Virus record (IMG/VR): IMGVR_UViG_3300043399_001053
Location: 1 to 30,971 of that record
Reading direction: 5' to 3' (one strand)
Length of the DNA: 30,971 nt
Source: a virus
Shown: piece by piece, positions 5,874 through 12,985 of the stretch
How the letters are laid out: each line of letters starts with the position of its first letter
How positions within the stretch are numbered: the first letter of the stretch is position 1
Translations under genes and position numbers: made by a program
The notes under the pieces: model-generated
What the model saw: the letters and a program-made list of their open reading frames with translations, nothing else
Database searches by the model: none
What the model was told of the DNA's origin: nothing

Positions 5874-8800
5874 TCATTCCTCATCCTCCGGATCGAACAT
5901 AGTGCCCTGTTCAGCCTGCCCTGTGGGTTGTATGTTCCCTACAATGGGAGAATCATCCCGCATGGCAGCCCGCAGCTCGTCTGTAAGCCCATAGCGCAGC
6001 TTCGCCACTTCCAATTTGTCCTCATCAAAGATGATCACGTAGCCCTTGCCCACCCGGTGAGCTGGCAGCATCAACGTATCCTGGCAAATATCCGAGGTGG
6101 TCTTGGTCGTCAGGCTTTTGCCACGGCGTTTTTTCTTATCATCCTCGTCCGCGCCTTCCTCTTCTTCGCCGAGATTCATTTCATCCATCTTGATATTGGC
6201 GACCACCGCAATATCTCGTGTGAAGGCATATAAAGCATTGCCCCATCCATTGACCGTTCCACGGTGTAGATACTTTTCATATTTTGGATCTTCTTGAATG
6301 GCGATAACCGCATCCAAAACGCGTGCATCCAATCCCTGGGATCGCTTCAAAATGCTATGGTGATAAAGCATCCTTGCGAATGTCTCAATATCCTTCAACA
6401 TTTCAGGATCATCTTTCGCAATATGCTTGAGCGGTCTCATCACCTCGTTATGGCGGGTGCTGATTGTGAAGTCAGTCATGCTTTCATCAATTTGGAATTC
6501 ATCTGCTTGCCATTTTTCTAAGCGCCAGCGTAGTAACTTATTCACGACTGATTGCCGCTCTGTATAGAATTTTGGAGGCAGTTCTTGTGGTATCCCCTTT
6601 TTCTTAAGTTCAAGAGGACTATGTTGGCTCATTTCAAAGGTAACGAATCGGTTCTCGGTCGCATCGTCCTTAAATCGACCGTACATCGTCACAATCTTGG
6701 GACCATATACAAACGCCATTTCACCGCGTTGCCTGCGTGTTCCATCCTGCATCAGAACTTCCACCATCTTCCAAACTTTGCCGGTCTTTTTCTTGTATCC
6801 CACGTTCAGCAGCACGCCGCGATCGTCGAATTTGTCGCTGATGTCCATTTCATCCATGAACAGGGTCCCGCGGAACGTATCGATTGCATCCTTATATGAG
6901 GCAGTGGTACTGATACCTGTGGAGATGATCAGCCGATAGCATAAATATCCGATCCGCAGCATGACCTCGGTCTTGCCTGTATCTGTGCCGCCGCGTGCTC
7001 GCATGTAGGGGATCGCCGGAAAACAGTCATATAGGTAGGTCAACATCACGTAATAAGCCGCGAGCTTGTAGTGCAGCGGGTTATCGAAAAGCACGTACCG
7101 CCTCAAAAACAATTCGATCTCTGCCGCCAATTGACGTTCCTTCACCAACTCCCCCAATCCAGTGGGGAACATCACTGCCCCTTCGATGATCACTGAATCA
7201 GGTTCGCGTGGCACATATCGTATGCCGTTGATGTCGATATATTTCGCTGTCCCAAACCGACCTTCGGGGTTGCGGTATGCGAACATCGACTCATTCTTCG
7301 ATGGGTCATAGATGTATTCCAGCAGCCACCCTTTGCCATCTTCGGTTCTGATCCACCCGCCAAAGGTTTCGAGGATCTCGTTCGTCTTTCCATCTTCATC
7401 CTCCACCTTTTCTTTGCGAGCAGTAGCCAGCAGGTTTTTGAATTCACGAATCCCGATCTGCAAAGCATCAGAAAATGCAGTCCTCAGTTGTTCCACCACC
7501 AGGCGATCCTCGATCCGTGCAATAACCTCGATGACCCGCTTTGTGGATGTGATCTTCTCTGCGCTGCCAAAGCCCATCTTGCCTGTGGCGCTTGCCATCT
7601 TCATTACGATCGGTCGCGCCTCATTCAACGCCTTGCGGAATTCTTCCTTTTCCTTGACATCTTCCACGTTGGTGTCTTTAGCCCACTGCCTCAGATCATT
7701 CGCATCTTTTACAACTTTTTCTCTGCCATCTGGTCGTGACCATTTCTTTTCGGGCCAGTCGATGATCCTCGCCATGCCACCAACGGTGTCAGCGATCGGG
7801 TAATCATTTTCCTTGCCTGTGATGGCTTCCTTGCCTACGCCGTCACGGTCATATGCCAGATACATTGTCTGATGTTGCTGTGCCAGGCGTGACAATTCTT
7901 TTTGTGTGTGTTGGTTTGACCAACCCACACCCGCAGTTGCCACCGCCGAATAGCCATGAATGCCAGCCGTGACCGCATCCATTTGACCTTCGACGATAAG
8001 CAACTCAGTTGCCTTGTTGTAATAAACATGGTTGTAATAAAGTTCTTTTTTGCCGCCAACCAGTTCATTGGGCAGGTTGTAGCTTTTACGTTCTTCAGCT
8101 TCGCCGCCTTCATTCACCACCTCATCGAAGGGAGGGATATTTCGACGGCTGAAATATTGCACCGCCCCGCCATGTATGTGAGGGAAGATAATGCCTGGCA
8201 CGCCTAGCATCGATGGAATGCGTCCATTGGTTACCCAGCGCCCTTTGGGTTGGATGCCATTTGCATTGCACCAACCAGTGACCGCCTCTGCACCCTTGAA
8301 TGTTTTCCATTCCTTCAGCCCAAGTAGCGCAACAGATGCAGGCGCATCGAGCGGAACACCGCCCGCCGCCAATGCCGCCGCCATCTCCTCATAAAATCGA
8401 GCAGCAGCAGTCCGATCCAGTCCACGATCCCCGCCTCTTCCACTGAAGCCCAGACCTGCACCACGATGGATGATCTTCTTACGACCAAGCTCATCTTCCT
8501 CGCCATAAGTCACCAGCCTGATCACGTTTTCATCAATTCCGCGATCCTTCATATAGGTCATGGCTTGATCATCTGCCAACAGCCATTTTTGGAAGATCTC
8601 TTGGGCAATATCAAAGGCATTCATTTGCACACGGAATGCCAGGCGTTTTTCAGGGTCCCGTTCTTGCGGTTCCCATTCAGGCATCCCGGCTTTTTTTGCC
8701 AGGGTCGCCAAAGCTCCCATGAAATCTGTGCGGTCGCGCGTCTCAACCCAGAAGATCACATCGTTGTATCTTCCGCCGCCATAATCGCCATTTCCATTCC

Positions 8801-8981
8801 AGGCAAAACGCTGACGATCCAGATCTACGACCAATCCGTGTTCGCCTGCACCACGTTTGGCGCCACGCGTCCATCCACGTCCGCTGTGGCGTTCCAATGC
8901 CACCGTCTCTTCGATGACATCCTCGATCCTCACCCTGCGCTTCAGTTCTGATACGTATTCTTCAATGCTTGTGTATGCCAT
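5874..8981 (-). CDS. Primase-helicase: Toprim domain fused to P-loop ATPase
   Basis: 1035 residues from ATG 8981. Residues 1-100 resemble the CHC2 primase N-terminal domain in spacing (VRIEDVIEETVALERHSGRG, then DVIFWVETRDRTDFMGALATLAKKAG) but the zinc-binding cysteines are absent. A linker leads to a Toprim domain with LLIVEGQMDAVTAG (catalytic Glu 331) and YLAYDRDGVG (DxD at 378-380). The C-terminal half is an ATPase with Walker A GGTDTGKTE at 664-672 and Walker B GTLFMDEMD near 705-713, matching helicase-type domains of phage and plasmid replication proteins. It probably makes primers and unwinds DNA for phage replication. The acidic/basic linker EEEEGADEDDKKKRRGKS lies near 950. It neighbours the iteron array on its 3-prime side and the inverted-repeat/G4 region on its 5-prime side. 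Confidence 0.88.
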   Translation of the reverse strand: MAYTSIEEYVSELKRRVRIEDVIEETVALERHSGRGWTRGAKRGAGEHGLVVDLDRQRFAWNGNGDYGGGRYNDVIFWVETRDRTDFMGALATLAKKAGMPEWEPQERDPEKRLAFRVQMNAFDIAQEIFQKWLLADDQAMTYMKDRGIDENVIRLVTYGEEDELGRKKIIHRGAGLGFSGRGGDRGLDRTAAARFYEEMAAALAAGGVPLDAPASVALLGLKEWKTFKGAEAVTGWCNANGIQPKGRWVTNGRIPSMLGVPGIIFPHIHGGAVQYFSRRNIPPFDEVVNEGGEAEERKSYNLPNELVGGKKELYYNHVYYNKATELLIVEGQMDAVTAGIHGYSAVATAGVGWSNQHTQKELSRLAQQHQTMYLAYDRDGVGKEAITGKENDYPIADTVGGMARIIDWPEKKWSRPDGREKVVKDANDLRQWAKDTNVEDVKEKEEFRKALNEARPIVMKMASATGKMGFGSAEKITSTKRVIEVIARIEDRLVVEQLRTAFSDALQIGIREFKNLLATARKEKVEDEDGKTNEILETFGGWIRTEDGKGWLLEYIYDPSKNESMFAYRNPEGRFGTAKYIDINGIRYVPREPDSVIIEGAVMFPTGLGELVKERQLAAEIELFLRRYVLFDNPLHYKLAAYYVMLTYLYDCFPAIPYMRARGGTDTGKTEVMLRIGYLCYRLIISTGISTTASYKDAIDTFRGTLFMDEMDISDKFDDRGVLLNVGYKKKTGKVWKMVEVLMQDGTRRQRGEMAFVYGPKIVTMYGRFKDDATENRFVTFEMSQHSPLELKKKGIPQELPPKFYTERQSVVNKLLRWRLEKWQADEFQIDESMTDFTISTRHNEVMRPLKHIAKDDPEMLKDIETFARMLYHHSILKRSQGLDARVLDAVIAIQEDPKYEKYLHRGTVNGWGNALYAFTRDIAVVANIKMDEMNLGEEEEGADEDDKKKRRGKSLTTKTTSDICQDTLMLPAHRVGKGYVIIFDEDKLEVAKLRYGLTDELRAAMRDDSPIVGNIQPTGQAEQGTMFDPEDEE

Positions 8982-9086
8982 ATCTCCGTCCGAAAATCAG
9001 ATTTGTTCAAGACCTTTTTCTAAAAACTGCTCAGAATTTTTCAGGCACCGAGCCTGGCGTCCTTGCGAAAAAAAAGAAGTGACCGA

Positions 9087-9108
9087 CCCACCCCCCTCCC
9101 TTCGCCCC
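9087..9108 (-). other. G-quadruplex motif
   Basis: On the minus strand four G-runs of 4, 3, 6 and 3 bases are separated by loops of 4 (CGAA), 1 (A) and 1 (T). This satisfies the standard G3+N1-7 quadruplex pattern with two single-base loops, normally the most stable arrangement. It abuts the 15-bp inverted repeat. Folding in the cell is inferred. Confidence 0.6.
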
Positions 9109-9145
9109 ATTCATGCAACATAATCCCATGTTATGTTGCATGAAT
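9109..9145. repeat. 15-bp inverted repeat with 7-bp asymmetric spacer (lox/core-site-like)
   Basis: Left arm ATTCATGCAACATAA (9109-9123), spacer TCCCATG (9124-9130), right arm TTATGTTGCATGAAT (9131-9145). The arms are perfectly complementary over 15 bases. Tyrosine recombinase core sites consist of inverted 11-15-bp binding arms around an asymmetric 6-8-bp overlap (loxP 13+8, dif 11+6, integrase cores with 7). This fits that architecture, is intergenic, and the phage encodes a tyrosine recombinase 2 kb upstream. A repressor operator is the main alternative; an intrinsic terminator is unlikely because the arms are AT-rich. Confidence 0.6.
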
Positions 9146-9256
9146 TTTTGACCGTCACTAACCTTTTTTGGGAGCGCCGCGCCTGCCCACCAAAACGCAA
9201 GGAAATGGGCAGATCACGAATCTTCCTACTACTGCTTTCAAAGTTGACGCGCGCCA

Positions 9257-9502
9257 TCACACCTTCTCCAACTTCGCCAGCGCAGCGCGGACCTGCTCAC
9301 CGATCACAGCCACCGCCTTGCTTACTTCTTCCATCTCTTCGATGGCAGGGCTCAACAGATCGTCCAGCCCGGTGCGTTCCTTTGCTTGGCGTACCCGCAA
9401 CTGCGCTAGGGGCACCGCAGTTCGTATCGCCACCAGCTCACCGCCAATGGACTCCAACGCAGCGCGGATCTCTGTATCCCGTTTATTTGCCCTGCCGCTC
9501 AT
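9257..9502 (-). CDS. Small helical protein
   Basis: 81 residues from ATG 9502 (MSGRANKRDTEIRAALESIG); ATG 9511 is in frame, but its AAGG is directly adjacent to the start codon, whereas AAGGA lies eight bases before 9502. It overlaps the end of the upstream membrane gene. The whole protein is predicted helical by eye with heptad-like hydrophobic spacing (LESIGGELVAIRTAVPLAQLRVRQ and IEEMEEVSKAVAVIGEQVRAALAKLEKV), suggesting a coiled-coil or small bundle. No family recognised. Pairing with the overlapping membrane protein suggests they work together. Confidence 0.6.
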   Translation of the reverse strand: MSGRANKRDTEIRAALESIGGELVAIRTAVPLAQLRVRQAKERTGLDDLLSPAIEEMEEVSKAVAVIGEQVRAALAKLEKV

Positions 9503-9827
9503 CGAGGACATCCTTGATCAGCTTCTTAAGCATGACTTCGATCTGACCAGCTTCCACATCCTTGCGTTCGAGATCGAAGTACCGATCAAGACCATATAAG
9601 CCGAAAACGGTAAAGCCAGCCGAAATGATCACAATCCACATCGTTTGCAGGATCTCGATCTCATCCCGATCCATAAGCCACAAACTAAATGGCACCATGA
9701 TCCCCAACAATCCCAACGTGTATGCCGCCAGGCGTGGAAGCTTCCTGCGGATCAACATTCGCCAGGGGAAATAATGCAATCCCAATTCCACCAGCACAAC
9801 AATCACGACCAATTCCCTCAGTTCCAT
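9483..9827 (-). CDS. Membrane protein with three TM helices, holin-like size
   Basis: 114 residues from ATG 9827, with GGAG seven bases upstream; the frame extension to 9875 crosses a hairpin and has no ribosome binding site. Three hydrophobic helices are evident: LVVIVVLVELGLHYF, AAYTLGLLGIMVPFSLWL and MWIVIISAGFTVFGLYGL. A charged cytoplasmic tail ends LKKLIKDVLDERQGK. Size and topology would allow a holin, but no endolysin is adjacent and the gene lies in the early operon, so I leave function open. It sits directly after a probable terminator hairpin and overlaps the next small gene by 20 bases. Confidence 0.65.
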   Translation of the reverse strand: MELRELVVIVVLVELGLHYFPWRMLIRRKLPRLAAYTLGLLGIMVPFSLWLMDRDEIEILQTMWIVIISAGFTVFGLYGLDRYFDLERKDVEAGQIEVMLKKLIKDVLDERQGK

Positions 9828-9849
9828 CTCGAATCTCCGTATGAAAGAA

Positions 9850-9902
9850 AATTGCCGCGCCGTTTTTGAAATCATTAGCAGCAGGAGACCGGCGCGGCAA
9901 TT
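9850..9902 (-). terminator. Probable intrinsic terminator or attenuator hairpin
   Basis: Perfect 13-bp GC-rich arms AATTGCCGCGCCG (9850-9862) and its complement (9890-9902) with a 27-base loop, starting six bases after the DUF932 gene stop. Read on the minus strand the stem is followed by TTCTTTC, a weak U-tract. It would attenuate transcription between the DUF932 gene and the membrane/primase genes. The long loop makes it less typical. Confidence 0.55.
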
Positions 9903-9907
9903 CCTTC

Positions 9908-10954
9908 CTATTTACCTTTTGCCGCCTGTACGGCTTGATGGAACACGCTATCGGAAGCAAGAAGGATGCGACCACCGAGGATCTCCATATCTGCTTGGTC
10001 ATCCTGGGATAAATTGGAACTATGGGCTGCAAACGTGATGCCGTTGATCAGTCCTGCACGTGTATCTCGCCCTTCTGTCCCTACAGCAACGTTGGTTGTT
10101 ACAACATCCGACCATCCATATTGCTTTGCCAATCCGCTCAGCACATCTGTAAATTGGGGTATCTTCTCGCTGTCCGCCTTGATCATCTTGTTCAATGCAT
10201 CAGCCGCGATCGGAAATAACTCCGCAATGATGGCTTTCAGGATTGCCATCTTCGAATCTCGGCTGCCACGGTGGATAAACTCCACGCCTCGTTCACTCTC
10301 AACAATGATCGAATTCGTGCAGGAGTGACGTTGCAACATTGGGAATACGCTCAATCTGCGATTGCCAATTTCCCCATTCCCGATATAGACTCCAATTCCC
10401 CATCCACCATCTTTGCGATCTGGATTTGGATTCACGTTCTTCCAGATCATTTTCAAATGCAGGGTGTCCGGAGTCAAATTTGGACGCACCAATGAAAACT
10501 CGCTGCTTGGGTTCTGTCGAACCACTTCTTCTGCAATTTCAACAAGCTCAGTATTGCCAATATTGGTATAGCCTTTGCTCAATACTGCGCGAATTTCACC
10601 TTTATATGATCGTACAAACCAACCATCTGATCCAACCGGTAAAGTTTTGACATGATCATTCAAAAGCGTTGCGCGTCGATCGGGCAATAAAGCTGTTAGA
10701 TAATCGTTTGGCAGGCTTTTATTTGATCCTTTTCCAAACACGGCAGGACCCAGTTTCTGATAAAGCTGCCGTGTTGCCCACTCTGACATTGGCATTGGTG
10801 GCACTCCACCAAACAATGTGCCTGGCACCACCATATTTGCGTTCTTATCAAACGTGAACGACTCTGGCTGACCATAAAAATCAGCTTTATCTAAATCCAA
10901 GGCGCGGGCCTGTTCCAGGATGGTATCTATGGTTTCTTGCGTTTGTGTGAACAT
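9908..10954 (-). CDS. DUF932-type phage/plasmid protein
   Basis: 348 residues from ATG 10954 (MFTQTQETIDTILEQARALD) with AAGGAG about six bases upstream; the frame to 11014 includes a palindrome and is not used. Features typical of the DUF932 / phage-plasmid-like family are visible: PMSEWATRQLYQKLGPAVFGKG, LLPDRRATLLNDHVKTLP, VRSYKGEIRAVLSKGYTNIGN (residues about 110-130), then GGWGIGVYIGNGEIGNRRLSVFPML and a Cys/Ser segment RHSCTNSIIV. The family is widespread in phages and plasmids with no firmly established activity; an association with DNA replication or modification is often suggested. It lies between the tyrosine recombinase and the membrane/primase genes. Confidence 0.8.
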   Translation of the reverse strand: MFTQTQETIDTILEQARALDLDKADFYGQPESFTFDKNANMVVPGTLFGGVPPMPMSEWATRQLYQKLGPAVFGKGSNKSLPNDYLTALLPDRRATLLNDHVKTLPVGSDGWFVRSYKGEIRAVLSKGYTNIGNTELVEIAEEVVRQNPSSEFSLVRPNLTPDTLHLKMIWKNVNPNPDRKDGGWGIGVYIGNGEIGNRRLSVFPMLQRHSCTNSIIVESERGVEFIHRGSRDSKMAILKAIIAELFPIAADALNKMIKADSEKIPQFTDVLSGLAKQYGWSDVVTTNVAVGTEGRDTRAGLINGITFAAHSSNLSQDDQADMEILGGRILLASDSVFHQAVQAAKGK

Positions 10955-10989
10955 CAGTTTCTCCTTTTGGTTATCTTGACTTGTGGCAC

Positions 10990-11026
10990 CACGCTTCCGC
11001 GGACACGTGTCCACGTTCCAAGCGTG
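10990..11026. promoter_or_regulatory. Nested palindrome upstream of DUF932 gene
   Basis: A perfect 12-bp palindrome GGACACGTGTCC (11001-11012) is nested within 7-bp outer arms CACGCTT (10990-10996) and AAGCGTG (11020-11026). It lies in the 133-base gap between the tyrosine recombinase stop and the DUF932 start. It may be an operator or a structured leader. There is no U-tract, so it is not an obvious terminator. Confidence 0.45.
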
Positions 11027-11087
11027 ATGAAATCCATAAAGCGGTCAAATGCCGCCAAAACAAACTCCGCAAATCGATCTTTTAGAT

Positions 11088-12068
11088 TCATGCCATCGCT
11101 TCCACCACCGCGCGGATCTGCGTCCGGCTGGCGCGTAAGTAGTTCTTTTGAGTTGTCCGAAAATCACGGTGTCGCATCTGCCTGCGAGTGGCATCAGCCG
11201 CCGCGTATTGAGAGCCGGTCTGTTGCAATGCCATCCCATAAAACTGGCAGCCCATCGAAGCCCGCAGATCGTGGCAGGTCACATCCACTTTTGCCTTCTC
11301 GCCGATCAACTTCAACCGTCTGCGTAACTGACCGCCAGTAACCCGCTTGCCATCCCAATTCACAAACAAAGGCGTTCCCCCATCATCTTCCACTGGCTTG
11401 GGCATTCGCTCGATCCACTGCGATATCAACGTCGCCATATCCTCTGCCATCTCGATCTTCTGATCAGAACCACCCTTGCCGCGTACACGGATCTGCAGGC
11501 GGGCGAAATTCACATCATCCACGTTCAGCCCCTCGATCTCCGAGATGCGCAGCCCGTGGGGGATACCCATCAGTCGAAATGCGATCTGATCCCGTTCGCC
11601 CAAGGTGACGTGTTTCTCGGTCTGCCGCCTCAAATGGGACATTGAGCCTGCCACCGATTCGAGAGCCTGGTATTCATCTGGGGTCTTGTCGCGTGGTTCA
11701 TATTCCGTGACCTTGCGCTCAACACATAAGGTCACATCACCAATGCCCAGCCACTGACTCATCAGCTTCACCGTTGCTAAACGACGGTTGAATGTCGCAG
11801 GTGCAACCCTGTTCATGTCCATCCATTCAAAATAAGACTTGACCAATGCTTCATTCAAAATGCCAGGCGAAAAGCTCTCCCCGTATGCCTGTTCATAAAA
11901 ACGATCCAGATGCCGTGCATCCTGCAAATAGGCATCGATGGAATTAACGCTCAGCGTTCCGCGCTTGCCAAACTTGCGATGATCACTATGCAGCCACGAA
12001 CCGAAAGTCTCAACCCAATGCATGGCAGGCGCAATTTGTAATGTTGCGAGATTAATTTGCTGTAGCAT
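11088..12068 (-). CDS. Tyrosine recombinase (Xer/integrase family)
   Basis: 326 residues from ATG 12068, with GGAGG seven bases upstream; longer frames to 12149 lie in the upstream gene. An N-terminal SAM-like core-binding domain (SVNSIDAYLQDARHLDRFYEQ, NRRLATVKLMSQWL) precedes a catalytic domain with the full set: Arg 174 in HGLRISEIEGLNVDDV, Lys 198 in RGKGG, His 266 and Arg 269 in CHDLRASMG, His 300 in RHRDFRTTQKNY and nucleophile Tyr 310. It should therefore be active. It lies in the leftward lytic/early operon rather than next to the repressor. A second integrase-type recombinase is present on the other strand, so dimer resolution, as with Cre, is as plausible as integration. Candidate sites: 9109-9145 and 12986-13044. 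Confidence 0.9.
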   Translation of the reverse strand: MLQQINLATLQIAPAMHWVETFGSWLHSDHRKFGKRGTLSVNSIDAYLQDARHLDRFYEQAYGESFSPGILNEALVKSYFEWMDMNRVAPATFNRRLATVKLMSQWLGIGDVTLCVERKVTEYEPRDKTPDEYQALESVAGSMSHLRRQTEKHVTLGERDQIAFRLMGIPHGLRISEIEGLNVDDVNFARLQIRVRGKGGSDQKIEMAEDMATLISQWIERMPKPVEDDGGTPLFVNWDGKRVTGGQLRRRLKLIGEKAKVDVTCHDLRASMGCQFYGMALQQTGSQYAAADATRRQMRHRDFRTTQKNYLRASRTQIRAVVEAMA

Positions 12069-12447
12069 CACCCGCCTCCGATTTCCCATGAACTGGGCAG
12101 TTAACGCCATCGCAATGAACCGGATCAGTCCCTGTGCATATAGGCTCAAGCAACTTGGATATTTGTTCGTAGATCTTCGAGTAATTTGCCCAGGTATTGA
12201 GTACCGAACAGTTGTAATAAGCTTCCTGTGTAGCCGGATCGATCCCCAGTTCGGCGTTCTTCTCAGCGATCCACTCTTTGGTCTGTCTGCCCCACGTGGT
12301 AGGGCGGTAGCCCGTTTCCCCGTACATAACGTAAATCACTTCATAGGTCCTGCCATCGAAGCTGCTCAATAATCCGCAGATCACATAGTCTGGCATTCGT
12401 GGCGCTTCACGGATCGATGTAATAATATTGGTTGATTGGTTTGTCAT
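12052..12447 (-). CDS. Conserved phage hypothetical protein
   Basis: 131 residues from ATG 12447, with TAGGAG six bases upstream. N-terminal part is beta-rich (PDYVICGLLSSFDGRTYEVIYVMYGETGYRPTTWG) followed by helices (KEWIAEKNAELGIDPATQEAYYNCSVLNTW, SKIYEQISKLL). A C-terminal Cys/His cluster (CTGTDPVHCDGVNCPVHG) could bind one metal ion. The gene overlaps the recombinase start by 17 bases, implying coupled translation, so it might be an accessory factor. I recognise no named family. Confidence 0.7.
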   Translation of the reverse strand: MTNQSTNIITSIREAPRMPDYVICGLLSSFDGRTYEVIYVMYGETGYRPTTWGRQTKEWIAEKNAELGIDPATQEAYYNCSVLNTWANYSKIYEQISKLLEPICTGTDPVHCDGVNCPVHGKSEAGDATAN

Positions 12448-12456
12448 GGTGTTCTC

Positions 12457-12807
12457 CTATTTGTTGTTGAACGGCAGCCAAAGGAACATGCCTAAAATGC
12501 CAACACATATGGCTCCGCCCAAAATACCGATCGCGTAATCTTCAGCGTCTAGTGTCCGCACGGTGCTTGCGTACTGCATAGAACGTGCTATCAAAATCAC
12601 AATGCCAACAACTGCCATGAAAAAGACAGTTTCCAAAATTTTAGGGATCCGTTTCCAGATCCATCGCTTAAGCGCACTCTCATCATCATGGTGAGTGCGC
12701 AAATATTCCATCTCATTGCGCCGCTCACGATTTATTCGTGCGGCATTTTCAATTTCGCTTGCGTCCAGGTTCTTATCACCCGTTACGATCTTTAGCCTAT
12801 ATGACAT
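12457..12807 (-). CDS. Membrane protein with two TM helices
   Basis: 116 residues from ATG 12807 with AAGGAG about six bases upstream. The first 50 residues are hydrophilic (a SYRLKIVTGDKN strand, then a charged helix with INRERRNEMEYLRTHHDDE). Two transmembrane helices follow, LETVFFMAVVGIVILIARSM and YAIGILGGAICVGILGMFLWL, ending FNNK. No function assigned. A perfect 6-bp hairpin GTCCCT-GGTA-AGGGAC (12828-12843) lies just upstream of its ribosome binding site. Confidence 0.6.
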   Translation of the reverse strand: MSYRLKIVTGDKNLDASEIENAARINRERRNEMEYLRTHHDDESALKRWIWKRIPKILETVFFMAVVGIVILIARSMQYASTVRTLDAEDYAIGILGGAICVGILGMFLWLPFNNK

Positions 12808-12964
12808 GGTTATCTCCTTCTGGTTGCGTCCCTGGTAAGGGACTGTTGATCACTATCGATTGGTTTCCCTTGCTCTGGTGTGCATCCTGATCAAACGTGT
12901 GAAACGCGGACCAAAAAGCACACCATCACAAAAGGAGGAGAGAACGAACTTGCCTGCTCTCTTC

Positions 12965-12981
12965 GGCGGGAACCACCCGCC
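12965..12981 (-). other. GC-rich hairpin after the tRNA-like element
   Basis: Perfect 6-bp arms GGCGGG and CCCGCC around a 5-base loop, four bases past the acceptor strand of the tRNA-like element on the minus strand. No U-tract follows, so it is not a clear terminator. It may protect or define the 3-prime end of an RNA. Confidence 0.45.
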
Positions 12982-12985
12982 TATT

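Larger units (their letters stand above)
8982..9256. other. Non-coding region between primase and upstream gene
   Basis: 275 bases without a convincing gene. It contains a small hairpin CAGGC-ACCGA-GCCTG (9040-9055 region), an A-rich run, a G-quadruplex motif on the minus strand (9087-9108), a 15-bp inverted repeat with a 7-base spacer (9109-9145) and a loose copy of the par-flanking 15-mer (9149-9161). It is one of the three largest gaps of the left operon and, given its content, a candidate recombination or replication site as well as the primase promoter region. Confidence 0.55.

Noticed and set aside
5536-5877. Open reading frame extending the lipoprotein gene upstream to 5877 with repeated MNLMNLNE-like residues
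   Set aside because: The repeats recur in both orientations with fixed spacing, which a coding origin does not explain. ATG 5535 has a good ribosome binding site and starts a classic lipoprotein signal.
9040-9055. CAGGC/GCCTG hairpin near the primase start as terminator
   Set aside because: Only five base pairs and no U-tract downstream on either strand in the right place.
9483-9827. Calling the three-TM protein a holin
   Set aside because: Topology fits, but there is no neighbouring endolysin and the gene is in the early replication region, so only membrane protein is supported.
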